From Antedon bifida (Eukaryota; Echinodermata; Crinoidea; Comatulida; Antedonidae), in contig OY727100.1 of NCBI GenBank assembly GCA_963402885.1, forward strand, positions 13,175,395 to 13,239,394: a stretch of 64,000 bases of DNA, in the 5' to 3' direction. The position numbers and the translations under genes are program-made. Under the pieces are notes generated by a model that saw nothing but the letters and a program-made list of their open reading frames with translations, did no database searches and was not told the origin of the DNA. Each line of letters begins with the position of its first letter. The stretch's first letter is position 1. Below are positions 47,641 through 59,434 of this stretch, one piece after another.

Positions 47641-48540
47641 TCTATTTGGGCACATTTTTTGTCAAACCAGTTTGATAGTTTAGACAGAGCTTTGGTTTTG
47701 TAAACATTTCGTCACTAGAAATGTTTCAGGTTGCTTGGCACAAATGTACAGATAGATAGGCCTACCTGCAACCAGCATACCTACCCCATAATAGGCCTAT
47801 ACTGTACCATGCTCTGGGTCAGAGTTTAGTACTGACGTATTTCCTTCCTGATTGTAGTGTGCATAGTTCATTATTAAATTATTTAAAGGGAACATTCATG
47901 GTTATGATAACAAATCATATTATTTTATATTTAATTAGGCCTATGTAGGCTTATGTACTATACATTGCTGGTATTTCACCATAGAAAGCACAACATTGGC
48001 TGTGGGCCAATGACCTAATTTTCCCAAAGAGAGAGATTATTCTTGGGGTGGAGTCCTCGGGGCGGGACAAGGTGGGAGTTGTCGACGCGGGGTCGGAGTA
48101 GGGTAGTTGTCTTCGGGGTAGGCGAGTGTTCTAGAAGGGGGAAGAGTAGGGTAGGTGTCTTTAGGGGACGTGTATAGGATAGTTTTCCTTGAGGGCGACA
48201 TAGTTCTCCTCTAAAGGAGACGGGCTAGGGTAGTTTCCGGGTGGTTGTATCAGATGGATCTTTTAGTGGGAACAATTGCTTTAGTACTAATTTAGTATAG
48301 CTGTTAGAGCTACCCTTGTAAAACAAAGTTGAACAAATAAATAATATGTGTGATTATTGGATGGTTGCTATTATTTTATATTTTTCCAAAGCCACTTTGA
48401 CTTGTCTTTGCTTCTTGTTTGTTTCTAATAATATAGTAACTTAAAATAGGGTTTATAGTAATTAATAATAGTTTAGGCCTACCTTTATTTTAAATTGAGA
48501 GAAATACAACGTCTCTTTGATCGTTCTGTCGCACTGGGGC

Positions 48541-48620
48541 TTGCTTTTTTATGCATAGTTATGCTTGAGTTGATAGAGTTATTGGGAATACTGTAGAAAG
48601 GAATTATATTTCTCACCGAG
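48541..48620 (-). promoter_or_regulatory. Orphan copy of the gene 2 promoter-like module
   Basis: Same sequence as 18848-18925 but CTTTGTTATGCAT has become CTTTTTTATGCAT. No ENTH or other coding exon lies downstream on the minus strand, because the duplication breakpoint is about 900 bases away. Probably inactive. Confidence 0.45.
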
Positions 48621-50018
48621 GTCAAAATCTTTTCAGAAGCTGATATGAACTCATCCGTAAAATTTAACGCCTACAAATTTGTAATATTCATTTACGGAAA
48701 TCAATCATTATAATAGTATCATTTATAGCCTTTATGAAGTTCACAATTTTCCAATATTTCTTGCCAGCTCCATCGTTTTCTAAGTCCACCGCATCACATT
48801 GAGATCCAACCTGTTTTCAAAGTACTGTAATTATAGCTTTTGTCGGTAAATTTGTTTTTGAGGTAAAATAAATACCACTTGAAAATTGGAATTCATGGTA
48901 CAAAATGTGATCTTCTCTACGCTACATAACTGTACCACAAATACACATATGATATGCGTCCGTAAACATAATGCGTAATTATAGGCCTAAAAAACATTAG
49001 CCCGTTTTTGGTTGTTGGATATAATATAATGATCAGGATTGGTAGTGCTCTGTGAGCTTCCGAAATTTTACAAATGTTAATATATAAATTTGTTTTTATA
49101 AATGTTTATTTACCCAAAGGATTGCAACTCACTTTTCATAATTGTAGAGCATCAACCCATTATATTTCGTTTACCATTTATTATAATTAACAATAATCAT
49201 TGTCATCTGTATCATCATCAGCCCGTCGTCAATGTTTTATATCACATCATCATCTATATCATTGTCATATTTATCTTCACGGTAACGGCATGTCCCTTTA
49301 TATCACCGTGACGTCATTATTTTCTTGTTATTTCCATCATTCTCTACATATTGTCGTTAGCTTTGTAGTACCATTCTCTCATTCGTATTGTCAATATCTT
49401 TATCCTAAATGTTATTATTTAAAAAAGCATCCTTCTTCAGTGGTATTATATTTTTTTATATAGATATATCCATATTTCTTTTTAAAAAAAACTGAAAAAA
49501 AATAATAAAAACATGAACAGAAATTCCAATAATCTTTGTTTTATTCATTTACATGATACATTCATTTTATTTCTCTTATTATTTTTAATGTTTAATGACA
49601 TCCAAATAATGTTGCTTTTCTGTATTAACTATAAAATATAATCAGACCAAGAAAGTTTGTGTTCATTTTTACTTAAAAAATTAATAAATAAATAAAACAG
49701 TAATAGGTAATGTTGCAATGTAAAACGCTTGGAAATAAACCAATGTTTAACTGCATAATAAATGTAATCAATGATAATATAAGAACGATTGTTTTTGTGC
49801 TATAAAAATACTAAGATAAAACAGCCGCATGTTTCAATGCACGGTTAAAAGTAAAACCATGAGATAGATATAATATCTCTATGGTAAAACACAGCAACTG
49901 TAAAAATTAATCAGTTGACTAATGAGCCTAAGAAAGTTATTATTATAACAATAAAAAGATAGAAAAGTAGCAGCATGTTGCAGTGTAAAACGGTTAAAAA
50001 CAAAACACAACTAATCCA

Positions 50019-52564
50019 CTACAATATATTGTTTATTTCCACTTCCTCAGCCAAGTCGTTTCTTTCGATCTTCTTGAGGGCGTTGGCAAGTTGTGAACGC
50101 CTGGTGTGTTCAGCCACTGATACCTTTTTGGACCAAGCGTCCAGCATCGCAAAAATTGCCCCTATTATACTATTACGATTGTCCATTTTAAAGCGATCAA
50201 GATCCGGCTTTTTGAAGCCAAGACCAGCTATTGCTAGCTCTTCCCAATCAAACCCAAGTTTCTTTGAGATTTCCATTAACTCCTGAGCAGTTAAATCTGA
50301 AAAAGGTGAAGTTTAAATTTCTTTTAAAAGTCTCTCGTATATAACTTGAAATTGAATAAGGGTGATTTTTTAATTTCTTTTAAAACTCTTTTGTAATGAC
50401 GTATTTGCTTTATTGAATATTCATCAACGTTGTAGACATGTGTATGCAAATTCGATTCCAGATTGCATTTTTCTGTTGCTTTGTGTGAGCTGAATGTACG
50501 GTACGGTAACAGAGTGAGTTTATTTATTTATTATTCGATCTAAGCTAAATTACTAAATTTTAATCAGGCATGATTAGCTTGTTTGAAATATTATATAGGA
50601 TTTTTTTTAATTTATACCTTCATTTCAATCTGTACTAAACTAAATAACTTATTGTGTACTGCAACAAATGAAGGCATGGCTTATATGTTCTATAGCTAAC
50701 CTTACATACTGTACCTTAGTGGGGTATTATGAGGGGGCCTATGTTTTGGTTGATAATTTACCCGAAAATATGAACTCGGCCCGATGTCACATGAAACATA
50801 CTGTATTGCCGTTTCCGGCTTCTTCATTATAAAAATATCTTTGGTCTCATCTATATTTTATTTTAACATAAGCTCAATGAATGAAATGGACAAAAAATTA
50901 TTGATTTTATTTGTTGCATTTTTTAAAAACATCTTGAAATAGAAAAGGTTTTTTTTATTATTATAAGAATTATTCTTTTATATAACTTAGTTCATCATAA
51001 GATTCGATGTGCTTTTCTGTAACGTTTTTTTTATGGATTTTTTATATCAAATGTTTTAAACATCTTGAAATACAGGTAGAAGTGGTTTCTTAGAATTACA
51101 TACTTTCATATATGTAAGCAAATCTGGATAAATTTATTTCAATATTATTCATTAGTATTATAGCGTAAATTACCTACCACTATTTTGTGTAGATGATTGT
51201 CTACATATCCCTCCATCTGTTGATGTTGTAGCCTGAGAACCTATAAATTACATGAAATAAAAGTTAGTTTTAATAATCCAGTAGTTCAGGTCAAGTCAGC
51301 TGAGGATTAATTTAGAATAGGCATTTAGTATTCTTATTCACTCACTATTCTTGTAAAATATTATCTGATAAAACAGATTCCTAATGTACGTTGATGAGCA
51401 GACGTCTGTTACGGATAATAATTGGAATATAAAAGTAGTTAATCGTATTTGCGAAGTATATTTTGGGGTTTGCACCTCTCTTGTGTGCTATTTGATTGTT
51501 TGATTTATGTATTTCATACTTTTATTGACCAACCTGTTGCAGTAGATGGTGCTTCTGTACCATCGGCACCTGAAGGATTGTATTCTGTGAAATAAATAAA
51601 AACACAAGTAACAATTTAATACAATAACTTTGAATAAAATGGACCAACATACATTTAAATAGCTGGCAGTGATTATATTTTGGCCTGCCTCCCATTAAAA
51701 TACTCAGCGCAATGACGTATACCATACAGTATAAGGTACTAGTATCAAAGCCAACGCAAAAAAAAATGTGACGAATCAGAATTATCGCTACTGATTGGTC
51801 AAATTACTCGGGTTGTGCGTACGTTCTTGTGGTGCATCCTATAAGTGGGGACAATTGCTTCCCAAGCTACTCTTGTAAAACAAAGTTGAATAAATAAAAA
51901 ATATGTGTGATTAGTCTATTGGATGTTTGTGCTATTATTTTATATTATTTTTATATTTTCTATTTGAAACGTATGGTGCGGATTAGCTTTCCTTTCTGTA
52001 TAATAATTATGGAGTAGTGGTATACATACCCAGTAATATGATTTGTGCTTTTGTATTCAACTGATCAGCAAACCGTGTCCATTTCACTCGTGTGTCGTTC
52101 AACTTAACTTCTTTTTCTAGGTGAAAAACAACATCCCATTTATTTTGAAAACCAAGATGACCTAAACCGTAGTACGCAGTCAAGTTATGAACGTCACCGC
52201 ATTCAACTTCAGTAATTTCATCCATAGCATTATACAGTGTTTTACGATATGACGACAATGTTATACCCTCACTGGCATCATATCTTGGACCGACATCTTC
52301 TATGAATGCCTTTACACAGGATTTTGCAGTGGCATTCTTTGTCACTTTCGCAATTTCTGACATTATGTTAACATCAGTGCATGAAATATCACCTCTGTCT
52401 TTAAGTGAATTAAATAAGTTCATTCCGGTGTTGTATTTGCTTGAAAGCACGGATATTGGCAGGTGATCTTGTAGAAGAAATCTCAACTTCAGGTATCCAT
52501 TACCTGAATAAGCGTTACTGAACGCTTGACGGAAATCGGTAAATGTGTCTTCGATGTCCATCAT
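50019..52564 (-). CDS. FADD-like tandem-DED + death-domain adaptor, DED gene 8 (twin of gene 3)
   Basis: Exons 52030-52564, 51534-51584, 51178-51240 and 50019-50296 sum to 927 nt, 308 residues plus stop, phase 1 throughout. Compared with gene 3: the A exon differs by one residue (RVKWTRF for RVKWKRF), the first linker is one codon shorter (DGTEAPSTAT for DDTEGAPSTTT), and the death domain is identical. Silent and intronic differences are more frequent, which fits a young duplicate under selection or with recent conversion. The upstream DNA differs from that of gene 3 beyond 52.6 kb: a LINE tail lies next to the start, and the kappaB-like module at 53.9 kb is a separate version. The two adaptors may therefore differ in expression rather than in protein. 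Confidence 0.85.
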
Positions 52565-52590
52565 GTTACTAAAGTGAACAAGAACAAAGA

Positions 52591-52830
52591 GTAATTCAAT
52601 TCAATTCAATTCACATTTATTTACTCATCGTTTATAAACATAGTTTTATAATATAAATGATGATGATTTCGCAGGACCCTTTTACATAAAAAACATAAAA
52701 CAATAAACACAACATAATAAATATAAAATAATAAAATAGCCTGCATGGCTAGGTAGAACTGGCCAACAAATTGTAATGAGTTAAGCCCATTTATTATAAC
52801 TTTTAATGCATAGTGTGTTCTCTTTGTAAA
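52591..52830 (-). mobile_element. 3' tail of a LINE-like element ending in ATTCA repeats
   Basis: Read on the minus strand, an AT-rich 3' UTR-like sequence (ACAATTTGTTGGCCAGTTC, GGGTCCTGCGAAATCATCA) ends in four GAATT-type units, the simple-repeat tail typical of CR1/L2-like elements. No reverse-transcriptase remnant is left. It is absent from the gene 3 copy and marks the end of the duplication. Confidence 0.5.
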
Positions 52831-53879
52831 GTACACATAATGTCAACTACAAAATGTAAAAATATTGTATTTTTACATAACTAGGTTACATCCAACAAAT
52901 GGATAACATAACTATATGTACAATATTACATACGGATACATTTTTTGCAAGTATCAAAACAAATTGCTAATGTCCCTTTAAACCAAATGTATATAACGTA
53001 CTTATGTTTGCAGTATACAGGACGGAAATAACCTCTGTTCAACTCAACCCAGACAAACATACAGTATTATGCTTTTTCCACGTGTCCCCTCGCTTACTGC
53101 TAACGTTACTGTCTTTTAAAATACCTGCTCTCTGTGAAGCGTTGGTAATTCGGCGTGAAAGTATGTGCAATGTAAAATACTAGGCTACCCATTGTATAAT
53201 GTGTACGTATAGCTTCCATTTATTAATACTAGGCCTGTACGCCCCCGTACGGTAGCTGTAGTGCACACTGATTCGAATATCGAGTGTTTAATGAAGTCCA
53301 AATTAACTAAATAATAATCCCTTATTTGAATCCTGAGGTTATAAAAGCAGTCCTGCCTAAAATTCTGATAGATAATCTAGCGTTTTACCTGTCTTAGTTT
53401 CGCACACTGTACAGAAACCTTCCAAAATGTCTATAAACCGTCGATGCAACGCGTGTGTGATGTGAACTGATCGTTTCCTTATTTGTTATTCAAAATTAAA
53501 GGGACAGTTCAAGTATTGTAACAAGAAAGGCTGATATGTCTCTTTGCCCATATGCAGACTGACAAAATTAATAGTAACAATCTTGATTAGGGAAGATTTT
53601 CAATGGTTTCAATTAAATTTAATATAATTATACAAAAGAATGGAGGTTTAATTCATTATATTCGATTGATTTCAGTTATTGAAACATAGCCTACTATAGC
53701 ATATAGTTCCTTGGACTAAAATTAAATTAGCTGTTCAATTATATATTCATGTACATAATACATTAAATCAACAGGTTGTATCACGGGCAGAAATACTTCA
53801 ATTCAAAAATTGACCTTTAAAACAAACTATATGCTTATTATCGAGTCAGTGTAAATATCAGTCGATCACCGTATTTGCA

Positions 53880-53970
53880 TTGCACACCTATTTTTAGGCA
53901 CTGTATTGATAAAGGAAAATTCCCGACAATTAACTACTGTATTCATAATCAAGGTCAACGGTAGCTGACA
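53880..53970 (-). promoter_or_regulatory. Promoter-like module of DED gene 8 with kappaB-like site
   Basis: CACCTATTTTTAGGCACTGT, then GGAAAATTCCC (53914-53924), then TCAAGGTCAACGGTAGC. Same block order as at 24451 and 41180. It lies 1.3 kb upstream of the start codon. Confidence 0.5.
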
Positions 53971-54932
53971 TTGTTTACCGACGATTATTTTGTTTCGTTG
54001 AAAAGTATTCCAATTTAAGAGTATACGTGTCAGTGGTTTATTTGTATTTATATTGTGACAGAGTGCATGAATATGAATGGTGCTTTGAAACACGAAGGAA
54101 TGGATTGTTCGAGCTCAAGTTTAAACCACTGAGGATCAAATGTTTGCACCGACGTTTAGCATTTCAATCATAAGTATGGCTGGCCAAACTGTCATTTAAT
54201 CATTAACAAGATATCTTAGTTTTCAATACATAAGCCATCCTACACGTGAGATATCAACACCCGCGTTGAATCACGCCAGTCAGTTTGGGGGAATGAATGG
54301 CGTGAATGACTTCACCAAAACAAATCGATTTATCGAAAATCTGCCAACTTGAATTTTTGAAATAATTAATTAAACGATTCAATATCATAATTTAATAGGG
54401 CAGCCTTTCTATTTTCATTAATAAAATGTGCAGATCTGTCTTTAGTGACGCGAATTTGCTGTGTTGTTTATCATCATAGAGTCATCACCCATTCATATTC
54501 TCTGTCATCATTTCTGGTTTATCATCACAGTCACAGTCAACATTCACAATTATCCCAGTAAGCGTTGCATAATCATAAGGCATACTCAATAATTGTATCG
54601 CATCACCTTTAATCGCTTATAGGCCTAAATACATAACAACTTTTTATAATAATAATAATACTTAATACAAACTTAAAAATACAATACGTAATATAGCAAG
54701 GAAATGTTTTCAGGGCATTTTTTCACACGCTTTAGGCTATGTTCCCTATTATGTTCCTCTTTATGTTCCCTATTGTTTATCTATACTTTACCATTATAAA
54801 CCTACTTATGTGGACATTGAGGTTAATAACAATATATACGATGTATGGGTAATGTAACTGTAACATTAGACTTGTTATTAATAACCAATACATTGTCTTT
54901 TTATTATAAATCACGTGTGTATTGATAATGAT

Positions 54933-57290
54933 TTATAGACCTTTTTTCAGAACACTTGCTTCGTACTCCATCTCATTCCTTTCAAGTTTATCAATAAATT
55001 TGCGTAGGCCTACATTTTTAAATGTATGTTTTGTTTCAAGTTGAAACAGGAGGTCCCACTGATCTACTACTTGTTCAACAGCAATTGTGTACCAATTGCA
55101 TATTTTATCTTGTTTATCTTTATCTAGCAAACGACCAAATTCGATCAAATTTTGTCTAAGTTGAGATAATTGAGTTATTGGCATACCCGTAACAAATCTC
55201 TCAAATGACGGTATCCTTTTTCTGATCACCTCCGCAGCACCATACCATCCACATACATTGAAAATGTCAATGATTAAATCTATATTTGTCCTGCTAATAA
55301 GTCCAGGAGTCATGAGTAATTCAAATAGACGGAATGGGTCTTTTGCTTTTTGTATGCCTGCCACTGCGATTTCTTTAAAATCGGTAAGTAGTAACTTTAA
55401 CATATAGACATTTCCTTTAACTTTCAACCAATCTGACAAGTCGACAAGAAGCTCCCGTAAGTCGCTTTCAGAAAAATCTTCAAAAGAAAAGAGTGTTTTC
55501 CTTAGTATTAATAGTAGGCCTATTTGCAAATACTGTAATACACAATCAATTTGGATAAAACACCAATGTTAGGCCTACACACATTATTAAAAGCTGTAAT
55601 GCGTTAATTAAAACTAAGGTGCACACTGTTCAGTCAAATGATATATTATTATTATTTTATATGCCGTTCACTTTCTTGGTTAGATAATAACTGTTATATA
55701 TTATTATAAATATTTATACCTTTATTTAATGGAGCCAATGGTTGTCTTTCCGTAGGATGATCACCTATAAAGAGAATCACATGTTATTCTAATATCTAGT
55801 TTAATAAAACATATACAATGGACAATATACCAATAGTTAATATTTTATATAAGCACTCATACTTACGTGCTGTCGTTGCTGCTGCTGATGTTATTGTTGT
55901 CATCATCGTTGTTGTTGATGAAGACCCTTCTCCTCCACCAGTGGAACCAGTACATCGTTGTTCAGCTGCATTGTAACATATAGTAAACATGTATTTCCAT
56001 TTTATTGTTATGTTATTTGCTTTCGATTTTTTTTTGTGTATAATAAATATAATAAAATATAGATACAGTAGCACAATACAGTTTATTTTGATAAGTCAAG
56101 AATATTAATGTTGTATCATTGAATAAACATTAGGTAGCATAGGCTCATTGAAATACATGTTTTGTTATTAGGCTACTATAGTGAGGATAATTAATTCCTT
56201 ATGTAATAAAGGTTTCGATTAACGTAAAGTAAGATCATCAAACCAAATCAGATTCTCAAAAAAACTCTAAGTTTACTTACTTGGGAGGCTTACTATTTTC
56301 CCACCTCCAGCAGCTTCAGCCACAACTTGTTTACCTGTAGTATATAAATACAAGTCATATAGTACGGTAAAGAAATGTTTGTAAATTATTGATTTAATTA
56401 AGAGGAAGCATTATTTTAATTATGTACGAAATTGCGCAAGTAGATAAATATATGTTTATTCCTAAAGTACAAACACAATTCATCCAGAATAAGTGGCAAT
56501 TATATATAATTAAAGCTGACCTGTTAATTTAAGAACTTCTGTTGCTAACCCTGATTTCCGTTAATATCTCATTTCTTAAGCTAAAGTGTTTCACATTTTG
56601 AAAAGAAACTTTTTTTTATACAATATATAATATTCTCATTAAATAATAAATTAAATAATATAGGCTTAAACAACAATATAGTATAGTGTATAAATTAATA
56701 TGCCTCATCGGAAAATGGTACAGTATCTTTTTTTTTTTAATGTACAACGTTTAAATCGGGAAATACGCACCCAGTAATATGGATTTTGCTGTTGAATTCA
56801 ACCTATCGGTGAAGTCGGTTAACAACTTTGGTGTTTCGTTTAACTTCATCTCTTTCTCCAAATGAAAAACGACATCCCATTTGTTTTTCAAGTCAAGATG
56901 AACCAAATCGTAGAACGCAATCAACTTGTTTAGATCATCTTCCATGACTTCAACCATAGCTCTATACAGATTTGTACGATATAAAGACAATCTTGTCCCT
57001 TCTTTATCATCATTATAGTGTTCACCGACGTCTTTTATGTATTTAAGTACACTTTCTTTTGCGTAGGTGTTTTCTGTCAGTTCTGCAATTTCTGACATAA
57101 TTTTGATATTATTGTATGCGATAACGCCTTTAGTTTTAAGTCCAGTAAAAAAATTCATTCCTAAGCTGGGTTTCTGGGTCAATACACTGATCGACAAGGC
57201 ATCATGTAAAAGAAATCTCAACTCCTTTACATTATCCCCAGGATAAGCATTACTGAATTCTTGACGAAAGTTTCTGAATCTATCATCCAT
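54933..57290 (-). CDS. Four-DED protein with three linker exons, DED gene 9
   Basis: Exons 56771-57290, 56281-56334, 55867-55965, 55720-55764 and 54933-55477 sum to 1263 nt, 420 residues plus stop: the longest gene of the cluster. A exon: MDDRFRNFRQEFSNAYPGD, LRFLLHDALSIS, GMNFFTGLKTKG; SLYRTNLYRAM, KWDVVFHLEKEM. Linkers: GKQVVAEAAGGGKIVSLP, with the shared GGGKIV motif; a Thr/Ala/Ser-rich low-complexity exon (TEQRCTGSTGGGEG ... TTTMMTTI ...); and RDHPTERQPLAPLNK. B exon of the 'DEGN' type: DFSESDLRELLVDLSDWLK, YMLKLLLTDF, DPFRLFELLM; QLRQNLIEFGRLL, WDLLFQLE. The DED1 surface has ALSI where sisters have HLPI. Predicted to act with the other DED proteins; the extended linker would separate the two DED pairs. 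Confidence 0.85.
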
Positions 57291-57894
57291 TTCGTTTACT
57301 GCAAAGGAAAATATAGCTTCAGTCTACATTAAATTGCATTTATCGTTCGACGGTATCCTTAGGCCTATGTTTTATATAGAGAGTACGGTGTGTGGAAGGC
57401 CTCTGTCGGCTATGTAATATTGGTCTGAATGGGAACCATTTTATCTATAGGCCCTATAGTATTTTATTTGCTATTTAAAAATAGGTACACTAGGCCTATT
57501 TGATTTAATGTCAGAGAGGGTCAGATCCGTCTGTTTCAGCCTATTGATTTTATCGTGGATGGAAATGAGGATTCTAAACATGGGCCACGCCTATATATGT
57601 TTACTTCCACATTTCTCTCTAATGATATTACATGTTCATACATGATTATAAAACATGCAGTAGAAACAATTCAGTAGAACATTACTTACTAATTTCATAT
57701 GAAAAATATAATAGCATACAACCTAGGATTATTAACTAATATAGTATTCACCACAGTTTAGTTCGTCGCGTTTTGTTATGCCGAGTCAAAACTGTAGAAC
57801 ATTCAAACATTAAATAATACATAATTGATAATTATTGCTTTGTATAATAGGACTACTTATAGTAATTGACGTTATACAGTACAATAATTCTTAC

Positions 57895-58062
57895 CTTATA
57901 CCTTAGAAAAACGAAAAAAGTCGTCTTTTGCTACCCGATAAATTGATCTACTGCTATCAGTCGGGTGAAGTAAACTGTTGATTTATCGCGTCTTACCATT
58001 GTTATGCATAATTATGATATGGATCTATTTTTAGAAATTTTAGAAGAGAATGGAAATACCAA
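57895..58062 (-). promoter_or_regulatory. Promoter and 5' UTR exon of DED gene 9
   Basis: Minus-strand order: kappaB-like GGTATTTCC (58052-58060), CTAAAAATAG (58025-58034), ATTATGCATAACAATG (57997-58012), then a leader exon ending TATAAG|GTAAGAATT at 57895. On the + strand the third element reads CATTGTTATGCATAAT, one step from the SOX-OCT composite CATTGTTATGCAAAT. Confidence 0.6.
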
Positions 58063-59434
58063 AATGGTATTTTAGTACGAAAGATTAAAATCAAACAGCG
58101 TATACTATAGCGAGAAAAGGCCTATAGTTGAAAGTAGTGAATGTCTGGTAGTTTTCTTTTTTGCTGGTCTAAAAATAATAATCGCTAATTAATCCATTAT
58201 CAACCATTGATGATTGTGGTTTTATCCAAACATTTTGTGTTTGTTGACTGCTTTCATTTTCATTTATTTTACTAACAAACAGTAATGCTCCAAGATACAT
58301 CAACCCTTGATCAGTAATAGGCCTAAGCAAAAGGTATCCTCAACTTTTTATACCCGTGCCCGATTTTCTCTCAAATGTATAACATCTCTCTTATGAAGAA
58401 ATTAATTTCTACTATATTTTCAGTTTCAAGAAATCCATTTAATGTAGTAATAATGTAATCAAATTGTTCCCATTGTAGATTGTCCCTTTGTTAACGGCAT
58501 GATATATATATATATATATTAAATGAAAGTAATTATCTTAGTTATAGTACTTTTATTTCATTTATTTATCCAACATGCAACAACGTAACAATGCAAAGGA
58601 AATAAAAAAGAGACTACTGTATGTCACAGGTGAACTACATATTCGTTTTGTCAACGAAGCCTACATCATTTACAAAATACTAGAGCTGTTAGGCTTAATA
58701 TTAAGAAATTAAAGTTTTACTTAAAATAAATGTGTTTAATGTGTTAAATTACATTATGATGCGAACTTATATTATCTTAATTACTAATAAGTATAAACAC
58801 CGGTTATATGATAAGTATTATCACAAAATTAGAATACATGTCTCATGTAATAAAACTATTCTACAATTGTACAGTACTATACTAAAATACATTCCAAAAC
58901 TCACTACAAGCAACAAGAATTATTATTCAAAACACCAATTTCAAATTTCAAAAATGTTAAGTAGCAGAGCAGAAGAAGAGGAGTAGGCATATATAGATAT
59001 CAAACGAAAGTATAGACCTAAAATAGGCATATCGTGTATCTTTGTGTACATTCAGCTGTTTTTGATTAATTCTTATTTTAGTGATGATTTTTAAAATGCT
59101 TTGAATTCAACGGAGATAAACGCTGTATTTAAGGTTAAACAGGATGTTGTTTATAGATTATTATGGTAGTTATCTTTAGTGTTTAATTATTCTAGATGGA
59201 TTTATATTCAAATTGGATGGAATATCTAATTATGTATAAGTGGAGAGATTTCATCTAAAGTTAGACATATCTAAAGTATATGCTTTATACGCGGTTAAAT
59301 AATAAAGGAAGTAGGCCTATACGTAACCAGATATTTACATTTTACAGTTTGGAGGCACCACCGAGTGCCTAGAGACAAATACTTCTCACCTACAGAGTAC
59401 CATTATAATTCAGATCATGTGTTATAATCTTAAA

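Larger units (their letters stand above)
47640..52595. repeat. Recent local duplication, copy 2 (contains DED gene 8)
   Basis: Counterpart of 17530-22880 in the same orientation, about 30 kb away. It starts inside the MITE seen whole at 17443-17583 and ends near the ATTCAATTCAATTC tail at 52591. It lacks the LINE at 18098-18545 but has a short insertion at about 49676-49716. Confidence 0.9.

Noticed and set aside
58025-58034. CTAAAAATAG as a MEF2 binding site
   Set aside because: It fits the MEF2 consensus, but its fixed place just upstream of the presumed start makes a TATA-like role simpler; undecided without data.
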